From: Thermophilibacter provencensis
GTDB lineage: Bacteria; Actinomycetota; Coriobacteriia; Coriobacteriales; Atopobiaceae
DNA length: 64,000 bases
NCBI RefSeq assembly: GCF_030372065.1
Contig: NZ_JAUDEA010000004.1
Location: 96,414 to 160,413 of the forward strand
Direction: 5' to 3'
Under the pieces are notes generated by a model. The model made no database searches, was not told where the DNA came from, and saw nothing but the letters and a program-made list of their open reading frames with translations. Below, piece by piece: positions 36,084 through 44,188 of this stretch (position 1 is its first letter; each line of letters starts with the position of its first letter). The position numbers and the translations under genes are program-made.

Positions 36084-36791
36084 ATGTCCAAGACAGGGGA
36101 GTTTGCCCGGGGCGCCCGTGAGATTGCTCGCGGCGCCCTGGGCCTTGCCCGTGAGAACGTCAAGACGCTCATGCTTCTCGCCGCGGCGCTTGTCTTTGTG
36201 TGGCTGCTCGGGGAGGTGGCGTCCGGCGAGATCATGCGCCTGGACACCCTTGCCTACGAGTTCTTTGTCGAGCGTCTGCGCTCAGACGCCCTCACGCCCT
36301 TCATGGAGGCCTTCACCTCGCTTGCCTCCGTGGTCGTCCTTGCCGTGCTTGCCGCGGTGATTGCGGCGCTCGCGCCGGGCAAGGCGCCCGGGTGGTGCGT
36401 CGCCGTGAACCTGGTGTGCGTCGTGCTGCTCAACACCGTGCTCAAGGAGATCGTCCAGCGCCCCCGGCCGGACGGGTTCCGTCTCATCTCGGAGACGGGC
36501 TACAGCTTCCCGTCGGGCCACTCGATGGTCTCGATGGCGTTCTTTGGCCTGCTCATCTGGATGGTCTGGCGCTATCACCGCAAGGACGCCATGCGCGTGG
36601 TGTGGTGCGTCGTGTTTGGCCTCGTCATCGCCATGGTGGGCATCAGCCGCGTCTACCTGGGCGTTCACTACGCCTCAGACGTGATTGCGGGCTTCTGCGT
36701 CTCGTTTGTGTGGCTGGTCTTCTACGTCAAGGTGGTGGCGCCGCTCTTCGTGGCCGTGGACGCGCCGCGGCCTCCCGCTACGCAAGCGTGA
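36084..36791 (+). CDS. PAP2-superfamily membrane phosphatase
   Basis: 235 aa, five or six TM helices. The acid-phosphatase motifs are complete: KEIVQRPRPDGF, YSFPSGHSM and SRVYLGVHYASDVIAG. Such enzymes dephosphorylate undecaprenyl diphosphate or phosphatidate-type lipids. It begins 2 bp after trxA and its last 14 bp overlap the convergent phosphoesterase gene. Confidence 0.93.
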   Translation: MSKTGEFARGAREIARGALGLARENVKTLMLLAAALVFVWLLGEVASGEIMRLDTLAYEFFVERLRSDALTPFMEAFTSLASVVVLAVLAAVIAALAPGKAPGWCVAVNLVCVVLLNTVLKEIVQRPRPDGFRLISETGYSFPSGHSMVSMAFFGLLIWMVWRYHRKDAMRVVWCVVFGLVIAMVGISRVYLGVHYASDVIAGFCVSFVWLVFYVKVVAPLFVAVDAPRPPATQA

Positions 36792-37236
36792 TGATCCTCG
36801 CCTCGACGATCTTCTCGTCCTCCACGATGATGCGGCCCATGGACGGCCGCGAGCGCCGCGGGTAGGTGGGGCTGCCCGGGTTCATCACGAGCACGCCCGT
36901 CCACTCGTCGCGCTCGAGTACCGGCGTGTGGGTGTGGCCAAAGATGGCGACGTCGCACATGGCGAGGTTGAGGCGCCTGCGATAGTGCGTCACCTGCCAC
37001 TTGAGCCCGCTGCCCATGAAGACCTTGCGGTCCTTGACCATGGGGCCGTAGTCCGAGGGCCAGTCGTTGTTGCCCAGGCACATCTGCACGCGCGCGATGT
37101 CCTGCAGCACGAGGTAGTCCCGCGGTGAGCAGATGTCGCCGGCGTGCACGATCACGTCCGCCCCGGCAAGCTCGGCGAGAAGCTCGGGCGAGAGATAGCC
37201 GTGCGTGTCCGAGATGATGTCGTAGCGTGTGGTCAC
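36778..37236 (-). CDS. Metallophosphoesterase (YfcE/MJ0936 family)
   Basis: 152 aa, a small calcineurin-like phosphodiesterase. Metal motifs are seen: DTHGYL, HAGDI, GNND, FGHTHTPV. Typical of the short YfcE family with cyclic-nucleotide or general phosphodiesterase activity. Convergent with the PAP2 gene. It lies directly downstream of the LytR gene on the same strand (8-bp gap), so it may be co-transcribed with the QueT-GT-LytS-LytR operon. Confidence 0.92.
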   Translation of the reverse strand: MTTRYDIISDTHGYLSPELLAELAGADVIVHAGDICSPRDYLVLQDIARVQMCLGNNDWPSDYGPMVKDRKVFMGSGLKWQVTHYRRRLNLAMCDVAIFGHTHTPVLERDEWTGVLVMNPGSPTYPRRSRPSMGRIIVEDEKIVEARIITLA

Positions 37237-37244
37237 GCGCGCTC

Positions 37245-37961
37245 CTAGAGGCCGAGGGCGCGCTTGAGGGCAACCACGCGGCGGCGCGAGACGGAGATCT
37301 TCTTGCCCTCGATGCCGTTGACGCCCAGCTGCAGGATGCCGGAGGAGATGACCTCGACGTCCTCCACGTACTCAAGGTTGACGATGTAGCCGCGGTGCAC
37401 GCGGAAGAACCCGTGCGGCGCGAGCTTCTGCTCGAGCTTGGCGAGCGAGATGGTGGAGAGGAAGCGGTCGTTGTCCGTGTAGATGCAGGAGTAGTCGTCC
37501 TTGGCCTCGATGTAGCGGATCTGGTCGATGGGGACGAGCACCTTGCGGCCGCTCTTGACCACGGGGATGCGCTCCACGGAGGAGTGGCTCTGCGGCTGCG
37601 GCTTGATGCGGGTCTGGACCTTGTCGAGGGCCTGGTTCAGGCGGTCGGGGTCCACGGGCTTCATGAGGTAGTCGATGGCGTCCACCTCAAAGGCCTCGAG
37701 GGCGTACTCGCTGTAGGCGGTCACAAAGACCACCGCGGGCGGGTTCTTGAGCTTGTGGAGCGCCTCGGCGAGCTGCATGCCGGAGGTCTTGGGCATCTGG
37801 ATGTCGAGGAACATGACGTCCGCCTTGCCCTCCATGAGCTTCTCGACGGCCTCGCGGGCGCTCGACGCCTCCATGATGTCATCGATCCTGCCCGTCTCCT
37901 CGAGCAGGAACCTCAGCTCGGAGCGGGCCGGCGCCTCGTCGTCTACGATCATCGCTCGCAT
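37245..37961 (-). CDS. LytTR-type response regulator
   Basis: 238 aa. Receiver domain (1-120) with D7/D8, phospho-acceptor D53 in FLDIQMPKTSG and K101-region VDAIDYLMKPV. The LytTR DNA-binding domain (about 135-236) has YIEAKDDYSCIYT, HGFFRVHRGYIVN and KISVSRRRV. The start at 37961 is set by the family N-terminus (MRAMIVDDEAP) and an AAAGGGG site. The partner of LytS just upstream. Confidence 0.94.
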   Translation of the reverse strand: MRAMIVDDEAPARSELRFLLEETGRIDDIMEASSAREAVEKLMEGKADVMFLDIQMPKTSGMQLAEALHKLKNPPAVVFVTAYSEYALEAFEVDAIDYLMKPVDPDRLNQALDKVQTRIKPQPQSHSSVERIPVVKSGRKVLVPIDQIRYIEAKDDYSCIYTDNDRFLSTISLAKLEQKLAPHGFFRVHRGYIVNLEYVEDVEVISSGILQLGVNGIEGKKISVSRRRVVALKRALGL

Positions 37962-38008
37962 GTGTACCCCTTTGTTCCTCCAGGGCCTGAGCCCCGTTCC
38001 ATTCTCCC

Positions 38009-39364
38009 TTAGGCCCTCGGCGCGCTCGCGAGCCTCTCGCGGGCGTTGGCAAGCCTGAGCGTAACGCACGTTCCCTCGCCCGGCTTGGAGACGATCTCCA
38101 CGCCGGAGCCCTGGCCGTAGAAGCGCTCGATGCGGTCGGCAACGTTGCGCAGCGCCATGCCCGTGCCGCGCGAGCCGCCGCCGCTCTGCTCGTGCTGCTC
38201 GGTCGCCTCGGCCAGAAGGCGATCGGCCACGTCCTTGTCCATGCCAAGGCCGTCGTCGGCAACAGCAATAAGAATATCATCACCGTCGGTTGCAACCTGT
38301 ACGTCAACGTGAAGTGCGCCCTCATCGCGCATCGCGTGGCGCACCGCGTTCTCAACGATTGGCTGAACCAGGAAGCTCGGCACGGGGAGGTCCTCGCAGC
38401 CGGGTTCCATGTGCTCGCTCTCCACGATGCGGTTCTCGCCAAAGCGGGCCTTCTCGATCTTGAGGTAGCGCCTCGTCTGCTCGAGCTCCTGCGAGAGCGA
38501 GATGAGCGTCTTCTCCGAGCTCTCCAGCGTGCTGCGGTAGAAGGCCGAGAACTCGCGGAGAAGGTCGCGCGCCTTGGTGGGGTTGGTGCGCGTGAAGGAG
38601 GCGATGGTGTTGAGCGTGTTGAAGAGGAAGTGCGGGTTGATCTGTGCTTGGAGCGCCTTGATCTCCGCGCGCGCCGCGAGCTCCGCCTGGCGGTCCAGCT
38701 CCAGGGACGAGAGCTGCGTGGAGAGCAGCGTCCCCAGGCCCTCGGCAATGGCGAGCTGCGTGCGGTCGATGTCAAGGTCGCGGCGGTAGTAGAGCTTGAT
38801 GGTGCCCACGGCTCGGTCCTGCACGAGCAGGGGCACGATGATGCCAAAGGCGTGGCCGGGGCGACGGTTTCCTATCGAGAAGCGCCGCACGTCCTGGCTC
38901 TCCTGGTCAACGGAGACAAAGGTCTCCATGCGCCTGCTCTCGAGCACCTCGCGCGTGGGCTTGGCGTTGAGCGTGCCCGGCATGAAGGGGGTCTCGAGCG
39001 CGCCCTCGTAGGCGAGGACCGTCTGCGTGTCCGTGATGGCAATGCCCGCGGCGCTCGTCTCGGGGAGGAGCAGCGCGCAGATGGCGCGGGCGTTCTCCAC
39101 GGTGAGGCCGCCGCGAAGGTGGCCCAGCGTGTTGGTGGCCACGCGCAGCGTGCGCTCGGTGGACTCGGCGCGCGTATCCTCGGGCGTGAGGCTGATGGCG
39201 CCGCTCATCACGATGACGGCAGCGAGGCCGCACCCCACGAGGATGGCGGTCACCACCAGGCCGTCGCTCACGCTCCACGCGAGCGCCCCGGCAAGCGTCA
39301 GGGCGCACAGTAGGAGCAGGAGGGTGGTCAGGTCCGCGGCGAGGCTCTTTGTGGGCTTGATCAC
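38009..39364 (-). CDS. LytS-type sensor histidine kinase
   Basis: 451 aa. Only two TM helices (about 12-30 and 36-55) instead of the six-helix 5TM-LytS unit, followed by a GAF-like sensor (about 80-220) and the His_kinase motif INPHFLFNT (phospho-acceptor H245). The ATPase has NAVRHA, DDGLGM and GTGMALRNV. GTG start (39364) overlaps the glycosyltransferase stop (GTGA), so translation is coupled. The short membrane part suggests an intracellular or redox-type signal. Confidence 0.92.
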   Translation of the reverse strand: MIKPTKSLAADLTTLLLLLCALTLAGALAWSVSDGLVVTAILVGCGLAAVIVMSGAISLTPEDTRAESTERTLRVATNTLGHLRGGLTVENARAICALLLPETSAAGIAITDTQTVLAYEGALETPFMPGTLNAKPTREVLESRRMETFVSVDQESQDVRRFSIGNRRPGHAFGIIVPLLVQDRAVGTIKLYYRRDLDIDRTQLAIAEGLGTLLSTQLSSLELDRQAELAARAEIKALQAQINPHFLFNTLNTIASFTRTNPTKARDLLREFSAFYRSTLESSEKTLISLSQELEQTRRYLKIEKARFGENRIVESEHMEPGCEDLPVPSFLVQPIVENAVRHAMRDEGALHVDVQVATDGDDILIAVADDGLGMDKDVADRLLAEATEQHEQSGGGSRGTGMALRNVADRIERFYGQGSGVEIVSKPGEGTCVTLRLANARERLASAPRA

Positions 39365-40656
39365 TGGTCATCACCTACCATGGGGAGAGATCCGGTGTCT
39401 CCGAGCTGGTCCTTCGTTGGCCGCGCGGCCCGCATCGCGCTGGAGATCGGCGCGCTCACCTCGCCCGTTGAGAGGATGGAGCCCTGGAGAAAGCGGTCGT
39501 CCCAGAGCGCCGAGGCAATGGTGGGCCACACCATGGCAAACGAGAGGTACCGCGTGCTCGCGAGCTTGGCAAACTTGTCCGCCTCGTAGCGGCCCTTCGT
39601 GAGGATGCCCAGATAGGCAAGGCGGTCCGGCCCGGCGAGGAAGCGCCTGAGGGCGGTGCAAAAGACGCGCTGGCGCACGTCCGGCGTGAGCCACGGCGCC
39701 GGGTAGGGCATGAGGGACTCCGGCGTGATGGTGCGCAGGTCACGCCGCGCGTTCATGGCGTCGAGCTTGCGGTACTCGTAGAGCCAGCGGTAGACGTCCT
39801 GCATGAAGGTGGACGGCACGGGCGCGGGCTCCTCGGGCGGCTGCGCGCGCACGAACCACTCGTTGTCAAACCAGACGTCGAGGCCGTTGGCGCGCAGGTC
39901 GAGCACGTAGTCGAGGTCCTCACCGCGCGTGATGTAGGGGTCAAAGGGCACGCGCGTGTATGCCGCGGCGTGCAGGGCGCAGCACCCGCCGCAGAGGTGG
40001 TTGCTGCGGGTGATCCTGTTGGCGGAGGTCTGGGCGCGCTCCATGACCTTGTTGAACTCGGCGGCCTTGGTCCAGTACTTCTCGCTCCACTGGTCGCTGG
40101 GCTCTGCGTAGGGGGAGTCGAGCGCGTCCACAAAGAAGCCGCTCTTAACAAGGATCTGCAGGTTCTGGCGGGTGAGCGACCCCAGTCCCCACACGGCCTT
40201 GATGAGGAAGTCCTTGTCCAGGACCACCTCGTCGTCATCGAGAAACACCACGACGTCGTGGCCCAGGATGGAGGCGACGGCCAGGCCCATGTTGCGGATG
40301 GCCCCGTACCCGCGCAGGGAGACGGTCTCCCCGGCGATGTGGTGCGCCATCCTGGCCACCGCGCGCTCCACGTGGGCAGCCTCCTGCGCGCCGATGACGA
40401 GGGGGTTGAGGTCCGCGTGCGCGCGGCAGATGCTGTTCACGCGGGCGCGCGCGGAGTCCGCGCAGGACTTGGGCGCCACCACGAGCACGATGACGCGCAG
40501 GACGCCGCTCACCTGCTCGAGCGAGGAGAGGCAGCTCTCGAGCTCGGGCAGGGGGCGGTCGATGCGGGTGGTGTAGTCGTAGACGCCACGCTCGCCGAGC
40601 GCGCCGGGCTTCTCGCCCTGCGCCCAGTATGAGGGGATGACGACTACGGGGTTCAC
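39361..40656 (-). CDS. GT2-type glycosyltransferase
   Basis: 431 aa from a GTG start at 40656 with GGAGAGG upstream. The GT-A core starts VVVIPSY, the metal-binding acidic triad is FLDDDEVVLD, and CGGCCALHA and RGEDLDYVLD follow in the acceptor region. No TM helices, so cytosolic. Acceptor unknown; the neighbouring LytS/LytR pair suggests a wall or surface polysaccharide. It overlaps the end of the QueT-like gene's frame only slightly (9 bp apart). Confidence 0.85.
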   Translation of the reverse strand: MNPVVVIPSYWAQGEKPGALGERGVYDYTTRIDRPLPELESCLSSLEQVSGVLRVIVLVVAPKSCADSARARVNSICRAHADLNPLVIGAQEAAHVERAVARMAHHIAGETVSLRGYGAIRNMGLAVASILGHDVVVFLDDDEVVLDKDFLIKAVWGLGSLTRQNLQILVKSGFFVDALDSPYAEPSDQWSEKYWTKAAEFNKVMERAQTSANRITRSNHLCGGCCALHAAAYTRVPFDPYITRGEDLDYVLDLRANGLDVWFDNEWFVRAQPPEEPAPVPSTFMQDVYRWLYEYRKLDAMNARRDLRTITPESLMPYPAPWLTPDVRQRVFCTALRRFLAGPDRLAYLGILTKGRYEADKFAKLASTRYLSFAMVWPTIASALWDDRFLQGSILSTGEVSAPISSAMRAARPTKDQLGDTGSLPMVGDDQ

Positions 40657-40664
40657 GCGGGTGC

Positions 40665-41291
40665 CTACCTCTCCGGGCCCTCGTCTGCGCCGAGGCTCTT
40701 GGGGAGAGACGTGCGGGAGAGCGCGCGGGCAAGCGGGAGCCCGAGCGCGTACATCACCACGGCCTCGCCGATGCCGGTTGCGAGCAGGCCAAAGACGTAC
40801 ATGGCGGGATACGCGCCGTCGAGCGCGATGTTGGTGAACGGGATGGTGTAGAAGCCGATGCCCTGAAGAAGGAGGGGCAGGTAGGCGGGCACGATGAGCG
40901 CGTTGGCGATCACGGGGCCAAGCAGCGCCAGGGCGGGGCGGCGACGGTTCCTCCAGGTAAACCACGCGCCGAGCGCGGTGGCGAGCGTGCCAAAGACAAC
41001 GTCGAGCATGCCGAGCATGCCGGTGCCGGAGAGCACGATGTTGGCGATGTTGGCGATGGCGCAGCCAAGGGCAAGGCCGGGGACGGCGTCCGCGGTGAAG
41101 AGCGCGAGGACGCAGAGGGCCTCGGAGACGCGGAACTGCATGGGGCCCCAGGCAAGGCTGCCCAGGAAGAGGAGGGCAACGAGGGTGAGGGCGGCATACG
41201 TCGCGGCGACCATGCCGGTGCGGGCGATTCTGCGGGCGTGCTCCTCGCTTGCGGCGGGAGAGATCTGGGTAGTTCCTGACTGCCTTGACAT
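40665..41291 (-). CDS. queT: QueT-family transporter (queuosine precursor)
   Basis: 208 aa, six TM helices. Hallmark QueT segment MQFRVSEALCVLALFTADAVPGLALG, so a substrate-binding subunit of an ECF transporter for queuosine precursor. Start ATG at 41291; GGAG lies about 14 bases upstream, so the site is weak. It fits with gluQ at 21489-22457. In other bacteria QueT genes are controlled by preQ1 riboswitches, which I could not confirm here. Confidence 0.88.
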   Translation of the reverse strand: MSRQSGTTQISPAASEEHARRIARTGMVAATYAALTLVALLFLGSLAWGPMQFRVSEALCVLALFTADAVPGLALGCAIANIANIVLSGTGMLGMLDVVFGTLATALGAWFTWRNRRRPALALLGPVIANALIVPAYLPLLLQGIGFYTIPFTNIALDGAYPAMYVFGLLATGIGEAVVMYALGLPLARALSRTSLPKSLGADEGPER

Positions 41292-41471
41292 GCGGTTCTC
41301 TTTTCTCCTTGGAGGGCTTTTCTGGATGCCCGGGCGGGGGCATGACGCGCCCGCGACCTGCGGGATCCCGGTGGAAAGCACTCCAAAAGAAGCATCCCCG
41401 CGAGCACGACAGAAAAGATACTAGCAGAGTTATGGGGAGGGGGCCGTGGCGGCACGGGCGGTGCGCGGGGC
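41292..41471 (-). promoter_or_regulatory. Possible structured leader of the QueT-like gene
   Basis: The minus-strand leader is GC-rich and can pair GGATGC (41392-41397) with GCATCC (41324-41329), enclosing 62 nt, with an inner GCCC/GGGC hairpin. It does not match preQ1-I or preQ1-II consensus by eye. The reading is speculative. Confidence 0.25.
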
Positions 41472-41683
41472 GTCGAGAAAAAAGGGGGTCTGTGCAGGCC
41501 TTGGTTTGGCGAGGGCCCGGGTGCCGAGAAACGCCGGGGTCTGTACCACTTCCGGGGAACCGCGCCGAGAAAAGACGGACTCTGTACCATGGCGCTTCCC
41601 TTGGGGCGGGCGGCGCCGGCACAGCCCCGCGGTTTTCTCGGCGCGCTTTCCGGAAAGTGGTACAGCCACCGGTTTTTCTCGGC
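41472..41683. repeat. Family E array, five units (three forward, two inverted)
   Basis: Same unit as at 20664-21031. Forward copies near 41472, 41523 and 41564; inverted copies near 41618 and 41658. Again the orientations face each other around a GC-rich centre. It fills the divergent gap between the QueT-like and MurT-GatD genes. Confidence 0.85.
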
Positions 41684-41785
41684 AGCGGCTCTGGCGAGAA
41701 GGACGCGCGCCCGCGGGCGGTGCGAGGGGCGCCCCATCCCGGAATGCTAGTATTGCGTGAGAGGACACGCGCAGAAGGAGCTCAC

Positions 41786-43942
41786 ATGAATCCCCGTGCG
41801 AGAATCGCATGCCTGGCCGCCGACGCCGCTCGGTGGGGCACCACCCGCCTGCTGCATCGAGGCGGCGGCAACGCTCCCGGCGCCGTTGCGCTGCGGCTTG
41901 ATCCCAGCATCATCGGCGCGCTGGGCGATGCTCTGGAGCGCTCCGTGGTGGTGACGGGCACCAATGGCAAGACCACCACGACCGGCCTTGCCGCCGACGC
42001 CCTTGGCTCGCGCGGCGAGAAGGTCGTGTGCAACCGCGCCGGCAACAACATGGAGTCCGGCATCGCCGCGGCGCTCGTGGAGGCCCGCTCCGAGCGGCCG
42101 CGCGTCGGCTGCTTTGAGTGCGACGAGCTCTACACCGTGCGCGTGCTGCCCCGCCTGCGGCCGCGGGCGCTCGTCCTTCTCAACCTGTTCCGCGACCAGC
42201 TGGACCGTTACGGAGAGATTGACCACACGCAGGACGTCATTGCCGAGGCGCTGCGCCGCTCCCCCCAGACGGCGATCGCCTACAACGCCGACGACCCGCT
42301 CTGCGCCTCCATCGCAGCGCGCGTGGACAACCCGGGCGTGCCGTTTGGCATCGACGAGCCCACGGGCCTTGAGGCGGACCGCATCTCGGACAGCCGCTTC
42401 TGCGCCAAGTGCAACGCCCCGCTCGACTACGAGTACGTGCACTACGGCCAGCTGGGCAAGTACCGCTGCCCGGAGTGCGGCTGGGAGCGCCCCGAGCTGG
42501 CCTTTGCCGCCGTGAACGTGAGCCTCACCTGTGGCGGGTACGAGTTTGACATCGAGGATCGCCGCGGCGAGAAGCCCGTGCGCCACCACGTGACCACGCG
42601 CTATAACGGCCTCTACATGGTCTACAACGTGACGGCGGCCCTGGTGGCGTGCCTGCTCGGCGGCGGCAGCGCGGCGCGCTTCCAGGAGGTGCTCGACGCC
42701 TACGAGCCCGCGAGCGGGCGCGGCAAGACCTACCAGCTCGAGGGCGGCTACTCCGTCGTGAGCAACCTCGCGAAGAACCCCACCGGCTTCAACCGCATGG
42801 TCCAGCAGGTGCGCGCGGAGGACGGCCGCTACCTCGCCCTCTTCCTCAACGACAACGACGCGGACGGCCACGACGTCTCCTGGATCTGGGATATTGACCT
42901 CGAGCGCCTGCGCGACCTCTCCGACCTGTGCTGCGTCTGCGTGGGCGGCACCCGCCGCGAGGACATGGCCGTGCGCGTGAAGTACGCCGAGCTGGGCGCC
43001 CCCATCGAGCTCATCAACGGCGTGGAGGATGCCCTGCGCTTCGTTGGCGCGGGCGAGAAGCTCCACGTGATCGCCAACTACACCGCCTTCCCGCCCGTCG
43101 TCGCCGACCTCGAGCGCCTCTGCAATTTGGGGACGTGTTTTTCCGTGCAGACAAAACGGGACAGGTCTGCCGCTGGCGATGTCAACTTTGTACCCGGCAC
43201 AAAGTGGGCGCTTGACCGCCCGCTGCGGATCGTGCACCTCTACCCGGACGCGCTCAACCTCTACGGAGACGGCGGCAACATCGCCTCACTCTCCAAGCGC
43301 TGCGAGTGGCGCGGCATCCCCTGCCGTGTTGACCAGGTCCTCATGGGCCAGGAGCTCGACCTCTCCGACGCGGACGTGGTGCTTCTGGGCGGCGGCGCGG
43401 ACCGCGACCAGCTCGCCGTGTGCCACGAGCTCCAGGGCCAGCGCGAGAAGCTCGCCGCGTACGTGGAGGCCGGCGGCGTCCTTCTCGCCATCTGCGGCGG
43501 CTACCAGCTGCTCGGCCACTACTACATGATGGGCGACGAGCGCGTGGAGGGCCTGCACGTCCTTGACATAGAGACCACCGCGGGCGCCACCCGCCTCATT
43601 GGCAACGTGGCGATAGAGTCTCCCGTGTGCGACGCGCCAATCGTGGGCTTTGAGAACCACGCGGGAAGGACGCTCCTTGGCGCTGGCGAGAAGCCCCTGG
43701 GGCGCGCGCTCGTTCACGGCACCGGCAACAACGGCGAGGACGGCGGCGAGGGCGTGCTGCACGAAGGCGTCATTGGTACGTACCTGCACGGGCCGATCCT
43801 GCCCAAGAACCCCGGCGTCACCGACTGGCTGCTCGCCCGCGCGCTGCGCCGCCGTGGGGTTACGGTCGGGCTGCCCGCCCTCAACGACGACCTCGAGCTC
43901 ATCGCACACGACGTTGCCATGAGAATCGCCACGCACAGGTAG
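41786..43942 (+). CDS. murT-gatD: Fused MurT-GatD lipid II isoglutaminyl synthase
   Basis: 718 aa. Residues 1-445 are MurT (Mur-ligase fold): ATP motif TGTNGKTTT, then a zinc ribbon with CAKC and CPEC, and the DUF1727-type C-terminus. Residues about 483-718 are GatD, a class I glutamine amidotransferase with catalytic C570 in AICGGYQLLG and the His in GTYLHGP. Together they amidate D-Glu of lipid II. The two are normally separate chains. The linker (residues about 446-482, bases 43121-43206) is compositionally different and repeat-like. ATG follows GAAGGAG. Confidence 0.95.
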   Translation: MNPRARIACLAADAARWGTTRLLHRGGGNAPGAVALRLDPSIIGALGDALERSVVVTGTNGKTTTTGLAADALGSRGEKVVCNRAGNNMESGIAAALVEARSERPRVGCFECDELYTVRVLPRLRPRALVLLNLFRDQLDRYGEIDHTQDVIAEALRRSPQTAIAYNADDPLCASIAARVDNPGVPFGIDEPTGLEADRISDSRFCAKCNAPLDYEYVHYGQLGKYRCPECGWERPELAFAAVNVSLTCGGYEFDIEDRRGEKPVRHHVTTRYNGLYMVYNVTAALVACLLGGGSAARFQEVLDAYEPASGRGKTYQLEGGYSVVSNLAKNPTGFNRMVQQVRAEDGRYLALFLNDNDADGHDVSWIWDIDLERLRDLSDLCCVCVGGTRREDMAVRVKYAELGAPIELINGVEDALRFVGAGEKLHVIANYTAFPPVVADLERLCNLGTCFSVQTKRDRSAAGDVNFVPGTKWALDRPLRIVHLYPDALNLYGDGGNIASLSKRCEWRGIPCRVDQVLMGQELDLSDADVVLLGGGADRDQLAVCHELQGQREKLAAYVEAGGVLLAICGGYQLLGHYYMMGDERVEGLHVLDIETTAGATRLIGNVAIESPVCDAPIVGFENHAGRTLLGAGEKPLGRALVHGTGNNGEDGGEGVLHEGVIGTYLHGPILPKNPGVTDWLLARALRRRGVTVGLPALNDDLELIAHDVAMRIATHR
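43121..43206 (+). repeat. Repeat-like segment read in frame as the MurT-GatD linker
   Basis: The DNA contains ATTTGGGGACGTGTTTTT, an inverted repeat GCAGAC/GTCTGC, and a second ACTTTGT/ACAAAGT. It is less GC-rich and codes for a segment with no match to either enzyme. Similar to intergenic palindromes in style, but no second copy is seen in this window. Confidence 0.5.
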
Positions 43943-43963
43943 CGCCGGAACCTGACAAGGGTG

Positions 43964-44036
43964 CCTGTTGATGACAAAGGTGCCTGTCACCATTGTCATC
44001 ATGACAATGGTGACAGGCACCTTTGTCATCAACAGG
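43964..44036. repeat. Family A palindrome: 36-bp perfect inverted repeat
   Basis: Left arm 43964-43999, single base at 44000, right arm 44001-44036; arms are exact complements. It has the GATGACAAAGGTGCCTG and CACCATTGTCAT words. It abuts the Pho-box-like repeats of the next gene. Confidence 0.95.
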
Positions 44037-44047
44037 CGTTCAGCTTG

Positions 44048-44099
44048 CTTACCGCAAACTTACGATTGCTTACCGCAGCGTGTCACAACGGCTTACGCA
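44048..44099 (+). promoter_or_regulatory. Pho-box-like direct repeats upstream of the phosphatase
   Basis: TTACCG, TTACGA and TTACCG begin at 44049, 44060 and 44070 (11 and 10 bp apart), and TTACGC begins at 44093. Direct hexamers on an 11-bp period are the form of PhoP-binding boxes. They sit about 90-140 bp before the ATG. Confidence 0.5.
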
Positions 44100-44188
44100 A
44101 GTACGCGAACTTCCCTCCTATAACTACCAAGAACGGCTCCGTGAGAATCGCACGGGGTCACAACCGGTACCCATAAGAGGGGAGCAAG

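Noticed and set aside
41292..41471. A classical preQ1 riboswitch
   Set aside because: The leader does not show the preQ1-I or preQ1-II consensus, although the gene family would favour it; kept only as a low-confidence leader.
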